Origin: JBMNOI01 sp050942995
GTDB taxonomy: Bacteria > Chloroflexota > Anaerolineae > UBA1429
Assembly (NCBI GenBank): GCA_050942995.1
Contig: JBMNOI010000093.1
Coordinates: 1-15,210 of the forward strand
Direction of reading: 5' to 3'
DNA length: 15,210 nucleotides
The notes beneath the pieces are model-generated. The model did not search any database. It saw only the letters and a program-made list of their open reading frames with translations, and was not told where the DNA came from. Position numbers and translations under genes: made by a program. Positions 7,069-14,306 of this stretch are shown here, in pieces (position 1 is the stretch's first letter; every line of letters starts with the position of its first letter).

Positions 7069-8289
7069 ATGAGCGCGATCGTCGACAAGCTGAACGCCAC
7101 CGTAGGGGCTCTGCGCAATCGCCATTTCCGCTGGCTGTGGGTGGGGCGTCTGTCTTCCGGCGTCACCGTCGAGATGGGCACTGTGGTGCAGGGCTGGCTG
7201 GTGTATCGTCTGACCGGTTCGGCCTTTGCGTTGGGATGGGTGGCCTCGGGTTGGAGTGTGGCGACGCTGGCCCTCTCGCTTTACGGCGGTGTGATCTCGG
7301 ATCGCATCGAAAAACGCACTCTGCTCATCTGGTCGCGGGCCGGGATGCTCGTCAACAGCCTGGCCATCGCCGTGCTCATCATGTCGGATCTGCTGCAGGT
7401 GTGGCATCTGGCCGCCAACTCGCTGCTGAACGGCGTCTTTTTCGCCTTTCTCATGCCCGCGCAGGAATCCATCGTCGCCGAGCTGGTCGACCGGCGCACT
7501 ATTCTCAACGCCGTCTCTTTGAATGCCGTGGGCTTTGGTCTGATGGGCATCGTGGCCGCCTCGACGGCCGGCGCGCTGATCGAGCTGATCGGGCCGGCGG
7601 GGGTGTATCTGATCATGGCGGCCGTGTATGGTGGGGCGATCTATGCCACATACAAGCTACCCCGTATCGCCCCCACCGGCGACGGCGATGCCTCGGTGTG
7701 GTCCGATCTGTGGAATATTGTGGGTTATCTGAAGCAGAGACCGGCGATCCTGGCCGTCCTGCTTCTGGGGTTGACGCGGGTCTTTTTCGTGATGCCCCAT
7801 CGCACGCTCATGCCTGCCTTCTCTCAAGACAACCTCGGGTTCGACGGCGCCGGACTGGGCCTGCTCATGTCTATATTGGCGGTGGGCGCGATGCTCGGCT
7901 CTCTGATCATGAGCTCGCTGGGTGATATTCAGGGGAAGGGAAGATTGTTGCTTTTGAGTGGTGCGGCTTCGGGACTGTTTTTGATCCTGTTCGTCAGCAT
8001 ACCGTGGATGTCGGGCGTCTTTATCTCGCTGGCGGCTGTCGGGTTGTTCAACAGCATCTATATGGTGCTGAGTCAGGCGTTGTTATTGAACCATGTCGAT
8101 CCGGTCTATCGCGGCCGGATCATCAGCATTTCACTGGCCGAGTGGGGGCTGATGCCCCTGGGGACCCTTCCCTCAGGGGCTATTGCCGACCTCGTCGGCG
8201 TGCCTCCGGTGATCATTGTTTTGGGATTGATCGTCATCGTCGTCTATATGGGGGCGATGGCCTATCCCGTCGTTCGCCGCCTGCCCTAG
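7069..8289 (+). CDS. Major facilitator superfamily exporter (EntS/MFS_3-like)
   Basis: A 406-residue protein with about twelve hydrophobic helices. It opens with the amphipathic LRNRHFRWLWVGRLSSGV, typical of the EntS/MFS_3 group of small-molecule and siderophore exporters. The MFS motif A is in the loop between helices 2 and 3 (GGVISDRIEKR, residues 73-83), and a related loop (GDIQGKGR) recurs after helix 8. The cargo cannot be read from the sequence. The ATG at 7069 is preceded by ggggag 7 nt upstream. The stop TAG overlaps a GTG of the next gene, and an ATG of that gene lies 17 nt further on, so the two are probably one operon and may work together. This gene diverges from the phage head module. 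Confidence 0.88.
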   Translation: MSAIVDKLNATVGALRNRHFRWLWVGRLSSGVTVEMGTVVQGWLVYRLTGSAFALGWVASGWSVATLALSLYGGVISDRIEKRTLLIWSRAGMLVNSLAIAVLIMSDLLQVWHLAANSLLNGVFFAFLMPAQESIVAELVDRRTILNAVSLNAVGFGLMGIVAASTAGALIELIGPAGVYLIMAAVYGGAIYATYKLPRIAPTGDGDASVWSDLWNIVGYLKQRPAILAVLLLGLTRVFFVMPHRTLMPAFSQDNLGFDGAGLGLLMSILAVGAMLGSLIMSSLGDIQGKGRLLLLSGAASGLFLILFVSIPWMSGVFISLAAVGLFNSIYMVLSQALLLNHVDPVYRGRIISISLAEWGLMPLGTLPSGAIADLVGVPPVIIVLGLIVIVVYMGAMAYPVVRRLP

Positions 8290-8306
8290 TGCGAGAGCGT
8301 GTCGCT

Positions 8307-9953
8307 ATGCAGTGGGAGCGGGTTGAGGTTTCGCGCGGCAGGGTGAGCGCGCCCGCATTTCTGCATGCCATCCTCATCACGGGGGCGGTGCTTGGCCTTT
8401 ACTATTACTGGTTTGCCGTCGCCGATCGCTACGCCGTGTTTCTGTACGATCATCTGGGCGCCACGCCCTTTGATGCCATCACTACCTCGCGCTATATCAT
8501 GACCGGTGCGGTGGCGGGGGGATATGTGCTGGTGGGCTATTGTCTGATCGCCCATCTGCGCGGGCTCTGGGCCACGTGGCGGGGCGATGTGTATGTGCCA
8601 CCGCCCTGGTGGCAGGTGTGGATGATTTCGGCTCCTCCTTTGGGGGCCGGCATTTTTTATATCACTACCACACAGAACTCGCCCACCCTGCCGCCAGAGG
8701 TGGCGATGCTTTGTGTGGTGGCCGCATGGGCGGCTCTGGCCCTGGCTCTGCCCCCTGCCCGGTGGGCGGCCCGGCGGCCACGCGACCTGGTGCTGCTTGC
8801 CGGAGACGGCCTGGGGCTATTGCCCTCTCTTCTGCTACTGCGGGCGCTGGAGCTGCCCTTTCGCGATGTGCTGGGCCCCGGTGTGGCGATGGCCGTCGCC
8901 CTCGGCAGTATCGTCGGCGGGGGAGTCTGGATGCTAGGGATGGCGGCGTTGCGGACGGCCATCCGGGCGCGTCATCCGGGCGCGGGGCGCGTTTTTCTGG
9001 CGGGATTATCCATCGCCTACCTCGGCCTGCCCCTGGTCCACCATCTGCTCTTTACACCGGCCGAATATCGGTATATCACCGATGCGGCCAACTTTTACCC
9101 CCAACGGTCCGTTCTCCGGTTGGTGGCCCTGGCGTCGGCCACGCTGCTGGCCCTGATCTCTCAGGCCGGTCATGTTGCGACGCCGCGTGCTGCTGCGCCG
9201 ATCGGTGGAGACGAACCGCCCGTCATCCCGGCATCTGCCGGAACAGATACCGTTTCGAGAGCCCGGCGACGACCCGTTGCCGGGGCAACAGGTCCCCCGG
9301 TAAAGGCCGCCATGACACGGCGAAAACATGCCGGTCGACAGCCCTCTATCGCACCCTCGCCTCCCTCTGCATCCGTCGATCATGCCGCGCAACCCCGGTC
9401 ATTTGAAAAGCGACCCGCTACCCCCCGTTCTCCACAATCCCGACCGTCTGGAACTGTGGCAATTGCCGACGAGGAGGTTCCTCCCGACGAACCCGAGACG
9501 ATGCCGCTCGATCGAGGCCGTCCGGCCTCTGCGGGCGCGGATGATAGAGCCCCCCGGCCTCCTGCCACCGACTCGATGGCGACATTTCCGCTGCTTCCCG
9601 CTCCCGGGAGATCGCCGGACAGGCCGGCCCTCCCTCCCGTTGCTGAACCCGAGGGCCTTCTCGGGCTTCGGGCGCATTCTAACGGAAAGATGCCCAAAGT
9701 CGGGCAGAAGGTGTCGACGGCCGTAAGCGATACGGCGGATGGTGAACCTGTCGATGATCGACCTCTACGCATCGGGGCGACCCCCTTACGCCGGTGGACT
9801 GTCGCTCGTCGTCCTGTTGCGCCGCGTCTCTTTCGTCAGAGGCATGCTCGCGCCGTCAATCGGGTGCACGGGTGGCACAGCCGGCTGCGACGTGCCGCGC
9901 CGGGGAGAACACGGGGAATGCGGGATCGCCGCCTGCATCGGCGTTGGCGTTGA
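8307..9953 (+). CDS. Eight-helix membrane protein with long disordered tail, function unknown
   Basis: From the ATG at 8307 the protein is 548 residues. A GTG at 8289 overlapping the MFS stop (TAGTG) is an alternative that would couple translation. Residues 1-295 hold about eight hydrophobic helices, starting with ILITGAVLGLYYYWFAVA and ending with LRLVALASATLLALISQAG. The remaining ~250 residues are Pro/Ala/Arg-rich with no predicted fold. They carry an acidic patch (EEVPPDEPE) and finish very basic (RLRRAAPGRTRGMRDRRLHRRWR-like, 14 Arg in the last 40). The tail is presumably cytoplasmic. A frameshift in the last part cannot be excluded, since the tail composition is what a wrong frame would also give. 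I do not recognise a family with confidence; the hydrophobic part resembles uncharacterised membrane domains of Chloroflexota-type genomes. Confidence 0.7.
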   Translation: MQWERVEVSRGRVSAPAFLHAILITGAVLGLYYYWFAVADRYAVFLYDHLGATPFDAITTSRYIMTGAVAGGYVLVGYCLIAHLRGLWATWRGDVYVPPPWWQVWMISAPPLGAGIFYITTTQNSPTLPPEVAMLCVVAAWAALALALPPARWAARRPRDLVLLAGDGLGLLPSLLLLRALELPFRDVLGPGVAMAVALGSIVGGGVWMLGMAALRTAIRARHPGAGRVFLAGLSIAYLGLPLVHHLLFTPAEYRYITDAANFYPQRSVLRLVALASATLLALISQAGHVATPRAAAPIGGDEPPVIPASAGTDTVSRARRRPVAGATGPPVKAAMTRRKHAGRQPSIAPSPPSASVDHAAQPRSFEKRPATPRSPQSRPSGTVAIADEEVPPDEPETMPLDRGRPASAGADDRAPRPPATDSMATFPLLPAPGRSPDRPALPPVAEPEGLLGLRAHSNGKMPKVGQKVSTAVSDTADGEPVDDRPLRIGATPLRRWTVARRPVAPRLFRQRHARAVNRVHGWHSRLRRAAPGRTRGMRDRRLHRRWR

Positions 9954-9973
9954 ATGGGGCAGCAGGGGATCTA

Positions 9974-10002
9974 TGGACGGTTTAAAGCCGTTGTGCTATA
10001 TT
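9974..10002 (+). promoter_or_regulatory. Extended -10 promoter of aspS
   Basis: TGGACG (9974-9979, 4 of 6 to the -35 consensus) is 17 bp from TATATT (9997-10002), which is preceded by TGc (an extended -10). The start would fall near 10009, giving an ~80-nt leader. A 7-bp-arm palindrome (acggtttaaagccgt, 9977-9991) overlaps the spacer. The initially transcribed sequence matches that of the promoter at 13715-13743. Confidence 0.5.
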
Positions 10003-10088
10003 GGGCGGCAACCATAAACGCATCGGGCAATGGCCGTGGCCTCAATGCCATTCGATGAATCGCACCGCTGACCCATTCGGAGGATTTC

Positions 10089-11414
10089 ATGGAACGCACG
10101 CTCATCCGTGATGTGAAACAGTTTGTCGGACGGCGGATCACCGTCTGTGGATTTGTCCAGATTGTCCGCGATCAAAAAGCGGTCCAGTTCATCATCATGC
10201 GCGATCATACCGGGCAGTTGCAGGTGGCCGTCGAGCGTTCCGATCGCAACGCCGCATATAACGCTCTTATCTCGAACCTGCCGCGCGAATCGGCCATTCG
10301 GGTGACGGGAGAGGTGGTGGCCAATCCACGTATTCGGCTGGGCGGCGTCGAGATCTGTCTGGACGATCTGGAGGTGGTATCTCCTGCCGATTCGAATCTG
10401 CCCATCGATCTCTCGGCGCATACGGCCACCTCTCTGGACAAACGGCTGGATTGGCGCTTTCTGGATCTACGGCGCCCGGGTATGTATTCTCTCTTTCGCG
10501 TGCAGACCACCGTCGAGCTGGCTATGCGCCGCTTCTGGGCGGATGAGGGGTTTGTCGAGATCCACTCTCCCAAGCTCATGGGCAGCCCCAGCGAGTCGGG
10601 CGCCGAGCTGTTCGGGCTGGAGTACTTTGGGCAAAAGGCCTTTTTGGCGCAATCGCCCCAGTTCTACAAGCAGATGGCCATGGCCGCCGGCCTGGATCGT
10701 GTATTCGAGATCGGACCGGTATTTCGCGCCGATCCATCCTTTACCCCACGCCATGCGACCGAGTTCACCAGCGTCGATATCGAGATGTCGTGGATCGACT
10801 CGCATCTGGACGTGATGGACATGGAGGAGCGCTGGCTGCAGTATGTGCTGGGTGCCGTGCGGGATGCCCATGCCGATGAGATCGGCGAGGTGTTCGATGC
10901 CGAGATCATCGTGCCGGAGAGACCTTTTCCACGGGTGACGATGGAGCAGGCGTGGGAGATCCTGCGACACGAGGGGCATACTCCCCCGTCCGATAGCCGT
11001 GAGGGGGATCTGGATCCCGGGGCAGAGCGGGTGCTGTGTGAGTATGTGCGGCGCGAAATGGGACACGAGTTCGTCTTTGTGACCGACTATCCCGCTCAGG
11101 TGCGGCCGTTCTATCACATGCGCTATGAGGATAGGCCACACATTACCAAGAGCTTTGATCTGCTCTGGAAGGGCACCGAGATCAACACCGGCGCGCAGCG
11201 TGAACATCGCTACGATGTATTGCACGCCCAGATTCTGGAAAAAGGTCTCAGCACCGAGCCGCTGCAATTCTACCTGGACTTTTTCCGGTTCGGCTGTCCG
11301 CCGCATGGCGGCTACGGTTTTGGTCTGGCGCGCATGTTGATGCTCATGCTCAATCGCAGTAGCATTCGCGACGTCGAGTTTTTGCATCGAGGGCCCAATC
11401 GCCTGACGCCGTAG
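10089..11414 (+). CDS. aspS: Aspartyl-tRNA synthetase, archaeal type (AspRS2-like)
   Basis: A 441-residue class II synthetase that charges tRNA-Asp with aspartate in the cytoplasm. An N-terminal OB-fold anticodon-binding domain (about 1-100) is followed by the catalytic core. Visible are the aspartate-recognition segment FLAQSPQFYKQ (185-195), motif 2 from FRADPSFTPRH to EFTSVDIEM (212-233), and motif 3 near GGYGFGLARML (407-417). It ends RGPNRLTP, like archaeal AspRS. The bacterial GAD insertion is absent, so this is the short archaeal/eukaryal type also found in some bacteria such as Deinococcus. In those the enzyme may mischarge tRNA-Asn for GatCAB. Compared with the archaeal W26/K85 discrimination pair, this protein has Q24 and R83, so specificity is unclear. 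A ggagga site 5 nt before the ATG fixes the start. The next gene follows after 13 bp. Confidence 0.93.
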   Translation: MERTLIRDVKQFVGRRITVCGFVQIVRDQKAVQFIIMRDHTGQLQVAVERSDRNAAYNALISNLPRESAIRVTGEVVANPRIRLGGVEICLDDLEVVSPADSNLPIDLSAHTATSLDKRLDWRFLDLRRPGMYSLFRVQTTVELAMRRFWADEGFVEIHSPKLMGSPSESGAELFGLEYFGQKAFLAQSPQFYKQMAMAAGLDRVFEIGPVFRADPSFTPRHATEFTSVDIEMSWIDSHLDVMDMEERWLQYVLGAVRDAHADEIGEVFDAEIIVPERPFPRVTMEQAWEILRHEGHTPPSDSREGDLDPGAERVLCEYVRREMGHEFVFVTDYPAQVRPFYHMRYEDRPHITKSFDLLWKGTEINTGAQREHRYDVLHAQILEKGLSTEPLQFYLDFFRFGCPPHGGYGFGLARMLMLMLNRSSIRDVEFLHRGPNRLTP

Positions 11415-11427
11415 AAGGAGCACGGCC

Positions 11428-11994
11428 ATGACCCCCTATCGACGCATCCGCCGGGGGATCCATCCGATCGTCCTGGCCATTGTTGGGGTGTTGATGCTCG
11501 CCGTTGTGGCGATCTCGGTGGTCAAAAGGGAGCGAGAGATGGTTGCGAGACCGGACGATCTGGCCATCGTCTATCATTGGAGCGCCGGAGCGCTGCCCCC
11601 GCCCTATCATTTCAAATACGAGGTGCTCGTCGGTCCTCATCTGCGAGGCGAGATCGTTCTCTCTCCCGAGGGAGGCGGGTATCAGCCGCCGACGTGGCGC
11701 CAATCCTTCGCAGTGGACGAGGATGATCTGGCGGCGCTCTATACCCTGATGCGCCGGGTAGGGGTATTCTCGAAACAATGGTTCGAGAACTTTCCCATGG
11801 CGGTGGGCGGGCAGGCCGAATGGCTGGAGGTCACCGCCTACGGACGGCATTACGTCGTGCCGCCGTCTATTCGTGATTCCGGCGCGATGACCGATGTGTA
11901 TGATGCGGTGCGCGCACTGGTGCCGGCCGACCTGTGGGATGAGCTGGCGGCTCGGCGCGAGCAGTTCGAGCGGGATTACGAGAGCGATCGGTAG
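11428..11994 (+). CDS. Membrane-anchored protein of unknown function
   Basis: A 188-residue protein 13 bp after the aspS stop, with aaggag 7 nt before its ATG. A short basic head (RRIRRGIHP) precedes one hydrophobic helix (VLAIVGVLMLAVVAISVV, about 15-32) and a basic KREREM. That gives an N-in, C-out or signal-anchor topology with about 150 residues outside. The outer domain has alternating strands (KYEVLVGPHLRGEIVLSP, EWLEVTAYGRHYVVPPS) and a final charged helix. I recognise no family. Co-transcription with aspS is likely from the short gap and from the terminator after this gene, but there is no evident link in function. Confidence 0.8.
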   Translation: MTPYRRIRRGIHPIVLAIVGVLMLAVVAISVVKREREMVARPDDLAIVYHWSAGALPPPYHFKYEVLVGPHLRGEIVLSPEGGGYQPPTWRQSFAVDEDDLAALYTLMRRVGVFSKQWFENFPMAVGGQAEWLEVTAYGRHYVVPPSIRDSGAMTDVYDAVRALVPADLWDELAARREQFERDYESDR

Positions 11995-12047
11995 GGATCG
12001 AGGTGTCGATCCATGCCCCCGCTTTTTCTGAGGGGCCGATTACACAG

Positions 12048-12106
12048 CGCTCCGCCGGTGCTTCGGAGTTTTCTCCGAAGCACCGGCGGAGCGTGTTTTC
12101 TTTTGG
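12048..12106 (+). terminator. Intrinsic terminator after the aspS operon
   Basis: A perfect 21-bp stem (arms 12048-12068 and 12073-12093) with a tttt loop is followed by tgttttcttttgg. The hairpin is 54 nt after the stop of the preceding gene. This is the clearest terminator in the window. The 166 bp that follow, up to the end of the opposing DUF378 gene, hold no gene or further structure that I can support. Confidence 0.85.
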
Positions 12107-12259
12107 TTTGTTGCCGCGCGTGGGCGAGAGTTCGCACTATCGGTTGTGCGTTCGCATGATCATGTCGACAGGGCGAACGGCACAAACAGGTTGGGTGGGA
12201 GAAGAAGGGGAAAATGAATTGATGATGCCGTGTGGGCGAAATCGGGCGCGGCGTGGATG

Positions 12260-12487
12260 TTAGTAGCGGCTGATGCGGGCGGCGAACCAGATGGTGTAGA
12301 GAGCGGCGAGGCCGACCAGGATGTAGATGATACGCGACAGGGCCGACATCTCGCCAAAGATGGCCGCCACCAGGTCAAATCCGAACAGTCCAACCAGCAA
12401 CCAGTTCAAGCCACCGATGATGAGCAGGATCAACGCGATCCAGTCCAACGTATTAACCCGACGATCTGCAGGCGCTGCAGTACCCAT
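12260..12487 (-). CDS. DUF378 small membrane protein
   Basis: A 75-residue protein with two hydrophobic helices, WIALILLIIGGLNWLLVGL and IIYILVGLAALYTIWF, separated by a short loop (FGFDLVAAIFGEMSALSR). The motif GGLNWLLVGLFGFDLV is the hallmark of the DUF378 family (YuzA-like), whose function is unknown. Start: aaaggag 6 nt before the ATG at 12487. It is monocistronic, with its own consensus promoter on the minus strand and the aspS-operon terminator on its far side. Confidence 0.9.
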   Translation of the reverse strand: MGTAAPADRRVNTLDWIALILLIIGGLNWLLVGLFGFDLVAAIFGEMSALSRIIYILVGLAALYTIWFAARISRY

Positions 12488-12543
12488 GTTACACTCCTTT
12501 CTGTATCAGGTGCAACATAACTTACGCCTTGCACTTCATAAAC

Positions 12544-12572
12544 ATAGTACATAATGTAAAGAATCGTGTCAA
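12544..12572 (-). promoter_or_regulatory. Sigma-70-type promoter of the DUF378 gene
   Basis: On the minus strand a perfect TTGACA (12572-12567) is separated by 17 bp from TACTAT (12549-12544). Transcription would start near 12537, giving an ~50-nt leader. The DNA around it is AT-rich compared with the rest of the window. Confidence 0.75.
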
Positions 12573-12618
12573 GGGCATTTTGTCGGTTTTGCCGCCCCTT
12601 GATTGATATTTACATAAT

Positions 12619-12651
12619 AATAGTCCGTGACGAAGATAGTCACGGACTATT
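12619..12651. terminator. Bidirectional terminator hairpin downstream of the epimerase gene
   Basis: The arms 12619-12631 (aatagtccgtgac) and 12639-12651 pair perfectly over 13 bp around a 7-nt loop, gaagata. It lies 63 bp past the stop of the leftward epimerase gene. On the minus strand it is followed by attatgtaaatatc, which is T-rich but not a run. It separates that gene from the promoter of the DUF378 gene. Confidence 0.7.
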
Positions 12652-12714
12652 TGCGATGCCGGATCAGATGATGTGACAATACGGCAGAAAACGTGGTGTC
12701 GGGCAACTCCTGAA

Positions 12715-13569
12715 TCAAGCGCCCTTCAACCCACGACGCATAAAGGCGATGCCCTGACGGATAAACGCTTCTCCATCGGGGCAGACATCGTGGAACATTC
12801 CCCGGCGGTAGGCAAAGTCTCCGATGGACGAATTGTACGCCTCCAGCAGCACATGGCCGGCAAAGCCGATCTCGCGCAACGCGGCGAATACGGCATCCCA
12901 CGGCACCAGGCCGCCGCCGGGCACACCGCGATCGTTTTCGCAGGCGTGGAGGCCCCACAGTCGGTCGCCCACGGCGCGGATCCCCGATGCATAATCGCGC
13001 ACTTCGGTCACCATGTGGTAGGTATCCAGCAGGGCGTACAGGTTCGGATGATCGGCCATATCGATGAGACGCCTGACCTGTTGCGGGGTATTGATCAGGT
13101 GGGTGCGAAAGTGGCTCATCGGTTCGAGCACGATCGCTATTCCCCGAGCGGCGGCATATTCTGCGAGACGATGCAATCCCTCTGCAGTGCGCGGCAACTC
13201 GTCGGGCGGCGGCACCCGGCGCAACACCGTTCCGGGATGCCCGTACAGTGCCCCGGCATAGGCCACCGCGCCGATCTCGGCCGCTCGATCCACCTGTCGG
13301 CGGTGCCACTCCAGGCCCATCGTCCGCTGTGCCGGATCGTCGGCCGATAGATCGCACTCGGTGGGCCACAGCCCGCCGGGGCTGGCGGTCAGCTCCAGTC
13401 CGAGCGTCTCGGCGCGACGGCGCACGGGGGCAGGATTGAAATGCACGTCATCGCCCACGGCGATCTCGAAGCAATCCAGATCCAATGCACGGGCCACATC
13501 CAGTAACGGCAGGCTATGATCGGTCCATCGTTCGGTCAAGATGTAGCAATGAGCGCCATATCGTATCAC
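12715..13569 (-). CDS. Ketose 3-epimerase-like TIM-barrel sugar isomerase
   Basis: The start chosen is the GTG at 13569, because aggag lies 8 nt upstream and the barrel begins there (VIRYGAHCYILTERW). An ATG 105 bp further upstream adds a tail without family character. The 284-residue enzyme belongs to the AP-endonuclease-2/xylose-isomerase-like family. The four metal ligands expected for D-psicose/D-tagatose 3-epimerases are present: E149 (VLEPMSH), D182 (LDTYHM), H208 (HACENDRG) and E243 (LLEAY). This spacing is within one residue of the A. tumefaciens enzyme (E150, D183, H209, E244, from memory). The segment CENDRGVPGGGLVPW is also typical. The exact sugar cannot be told; a hydroxypyruvate isomerase or inositol-pathway isomerase is less likely. 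The gene is monocistronic. Confidence 0.83.
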   Translation of the reverse strand: MIRYGAHCYILTERWTDHSLPLLDVARALDLDCFEIAVGDDVHFNPAPVRRRAETLGLELTASPGGLWPTECDLSADDPAQRTMGLEWHRRQVDRAAEIGAVAYAGALYGHPGTVLRRVPPPDELPRTAEGLHRLAEYAAARGIAIVLEPMSHFRTHLINTPQQVRRLIDMADHPNLYALLDTYHMVTEVRDYASGIRAVGDRLWGLHACENDRGVPGGGLVPWDAVFAALREIGFAGHVLLEAYNSSIGDFAYRRGMFHDVCPDGEAFIRQGIAFMRRGLKGA

Positions 13570-13627
13570 AAAGGTCTCCTGATGAGCTGGAATGGGGCGG
13601 GCCGGCAATGTGCTCCCGGCAAGCACG

Positions 13628-13656
13628 AGTATACCCCGGGGCAGGTGAGGCGGCAA
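13628..13656 (-). promoter_or_regulatory. Probable promoter of the epimerase gene
   Basis: On the minus strand TTGCCG (13656-13651, 4 of 6 to consensus), 17 bp, then TATACT (13633-13628, 5 of 6). The start would fall about 50 nt before the GTG codon. It diverges from the rightward promoter 59 bp away. Confidence 0.5.
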
Positions 13657-13714
13657 AGGATATCGAGATACCACTTCAGCATGATGGGCTATGGCAGGGA
13701 GCCACCGCTGCCAT

Positions 13715-13743
13715 TTGACCGGACATCTTGATTTTGCTATATT
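13715..13743 (+). promoter_or_regulatory. Extended -10 promoter in the gap before the Wzz gene
   Basis: TTGACC (13715-13720), 17 bp, then TGc plus TATATT (13738-13743). This is a strong match, better than most in the window. It lies about 560 bp from the next rightward start codon, so it drives either a long leader or a separate short transcript. Confidence 0.6.
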
Positions 13744-13749
13744 CAGCGG

Positions 13750-13923
13750 CAGTCGGGTTCATTCAGTGGCTCGATGTCACGCCTCGCCTGAAAAGCGGTG
13801 TCGCGCTTTGACGGTTACAGGGGCGGTCCGAGACGAGAGAGGTTTCCTGCATGTGACGAGACGAGAAAAGTTTGTCCTGCCAGGTCTCATTCTCACCTTT
13901 GATGAGCCTGATTCCCCCTTTTT
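13750..13923 (+). ncRNA. Candidate short structured RNA or leader with early termination
   Basis: Start and end are estimates from the promoter just upstream and a terminator-like element. Inside are a hairpin with arms aaagcg and cgcttt (13792-13809, 6-nt loop), a 21-23-nt direct repeat (13830-13850 and 13858-13880), and a 9-bp stem with one bulge (caggtctcat with atgagcctg, 13881-13910) followed by attcccccttttt. No open frame with a ribosome binding site fits. It matches no riboswitch or small RNA family that I recognise. It could be an attenuated leader of the Wzz gene. Confidence 0.3.
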
Positions 13924-14306
13924 CTGCCATGGTCGCAATCAATCTGCCACGACATCTCAAGCGCGACCGGGAGACTCATCCCCCCGGAACAAAAAAGAAC
14001 GAGATGGTATATTGTGGCAAGCTGTGGTCGTGCGGCACTGTCACCGGTGTTTGTAGTTCCATTGTGACGCAGGAGGGGATCGCAGGGCTTTTTCCATCAG
14101 AGCAGGTCGTCGAGGAACGAGCTCCTGCCTCCAGACCGGGATGTGCCTGGAAACGATCCGGTGTGTATAGCATGATAAATCCAAAGTCGGTAATCAAGTT
14201 CCGCGTTCGAACAGATGCCGATATGCAGGCGTGATTTCGGACGCTGCAAGTTGACCCGGTTATGCGCCAATGAGCGACGATATCATCGAGGTGTAAGGGG
14301 AGGGAT
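13924..14306 (+). other. Non-coding leader region before the Wzz gene
   Basis: This stretch holds no gene that I can support. It is less GC-rich than the neighbours. Frames of 120 residues exist but have no ribosome binding site and an irregular composition. I saw no consensus promoter close to the Wzz start; TTGACC at 14251-14256 lacks a matching -10 box at the right distance. Confidence 0.5.

Noticed and set aside
7038..7925. A 295-codon frame overlapping the MFS gene
   Set aside because: Same strand but other frame; Arg/His/Gly-rich. The MFS frame has clear membrane helices and motif A.
10467..11429. A 320-codon leftward frame opposite aspS
   Set aside because: aspS has all class II synthetase motifs; the antisense frame has none and is a codon-bias shadow.
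12647..13369. A 240-codon leftward frame and a 225-codon rightward frame over the epimerase
   Set aside because: Both overlap the epimerase frame, which has all four metal ligands. The other frames are Arg/Pro-rich without motifs.
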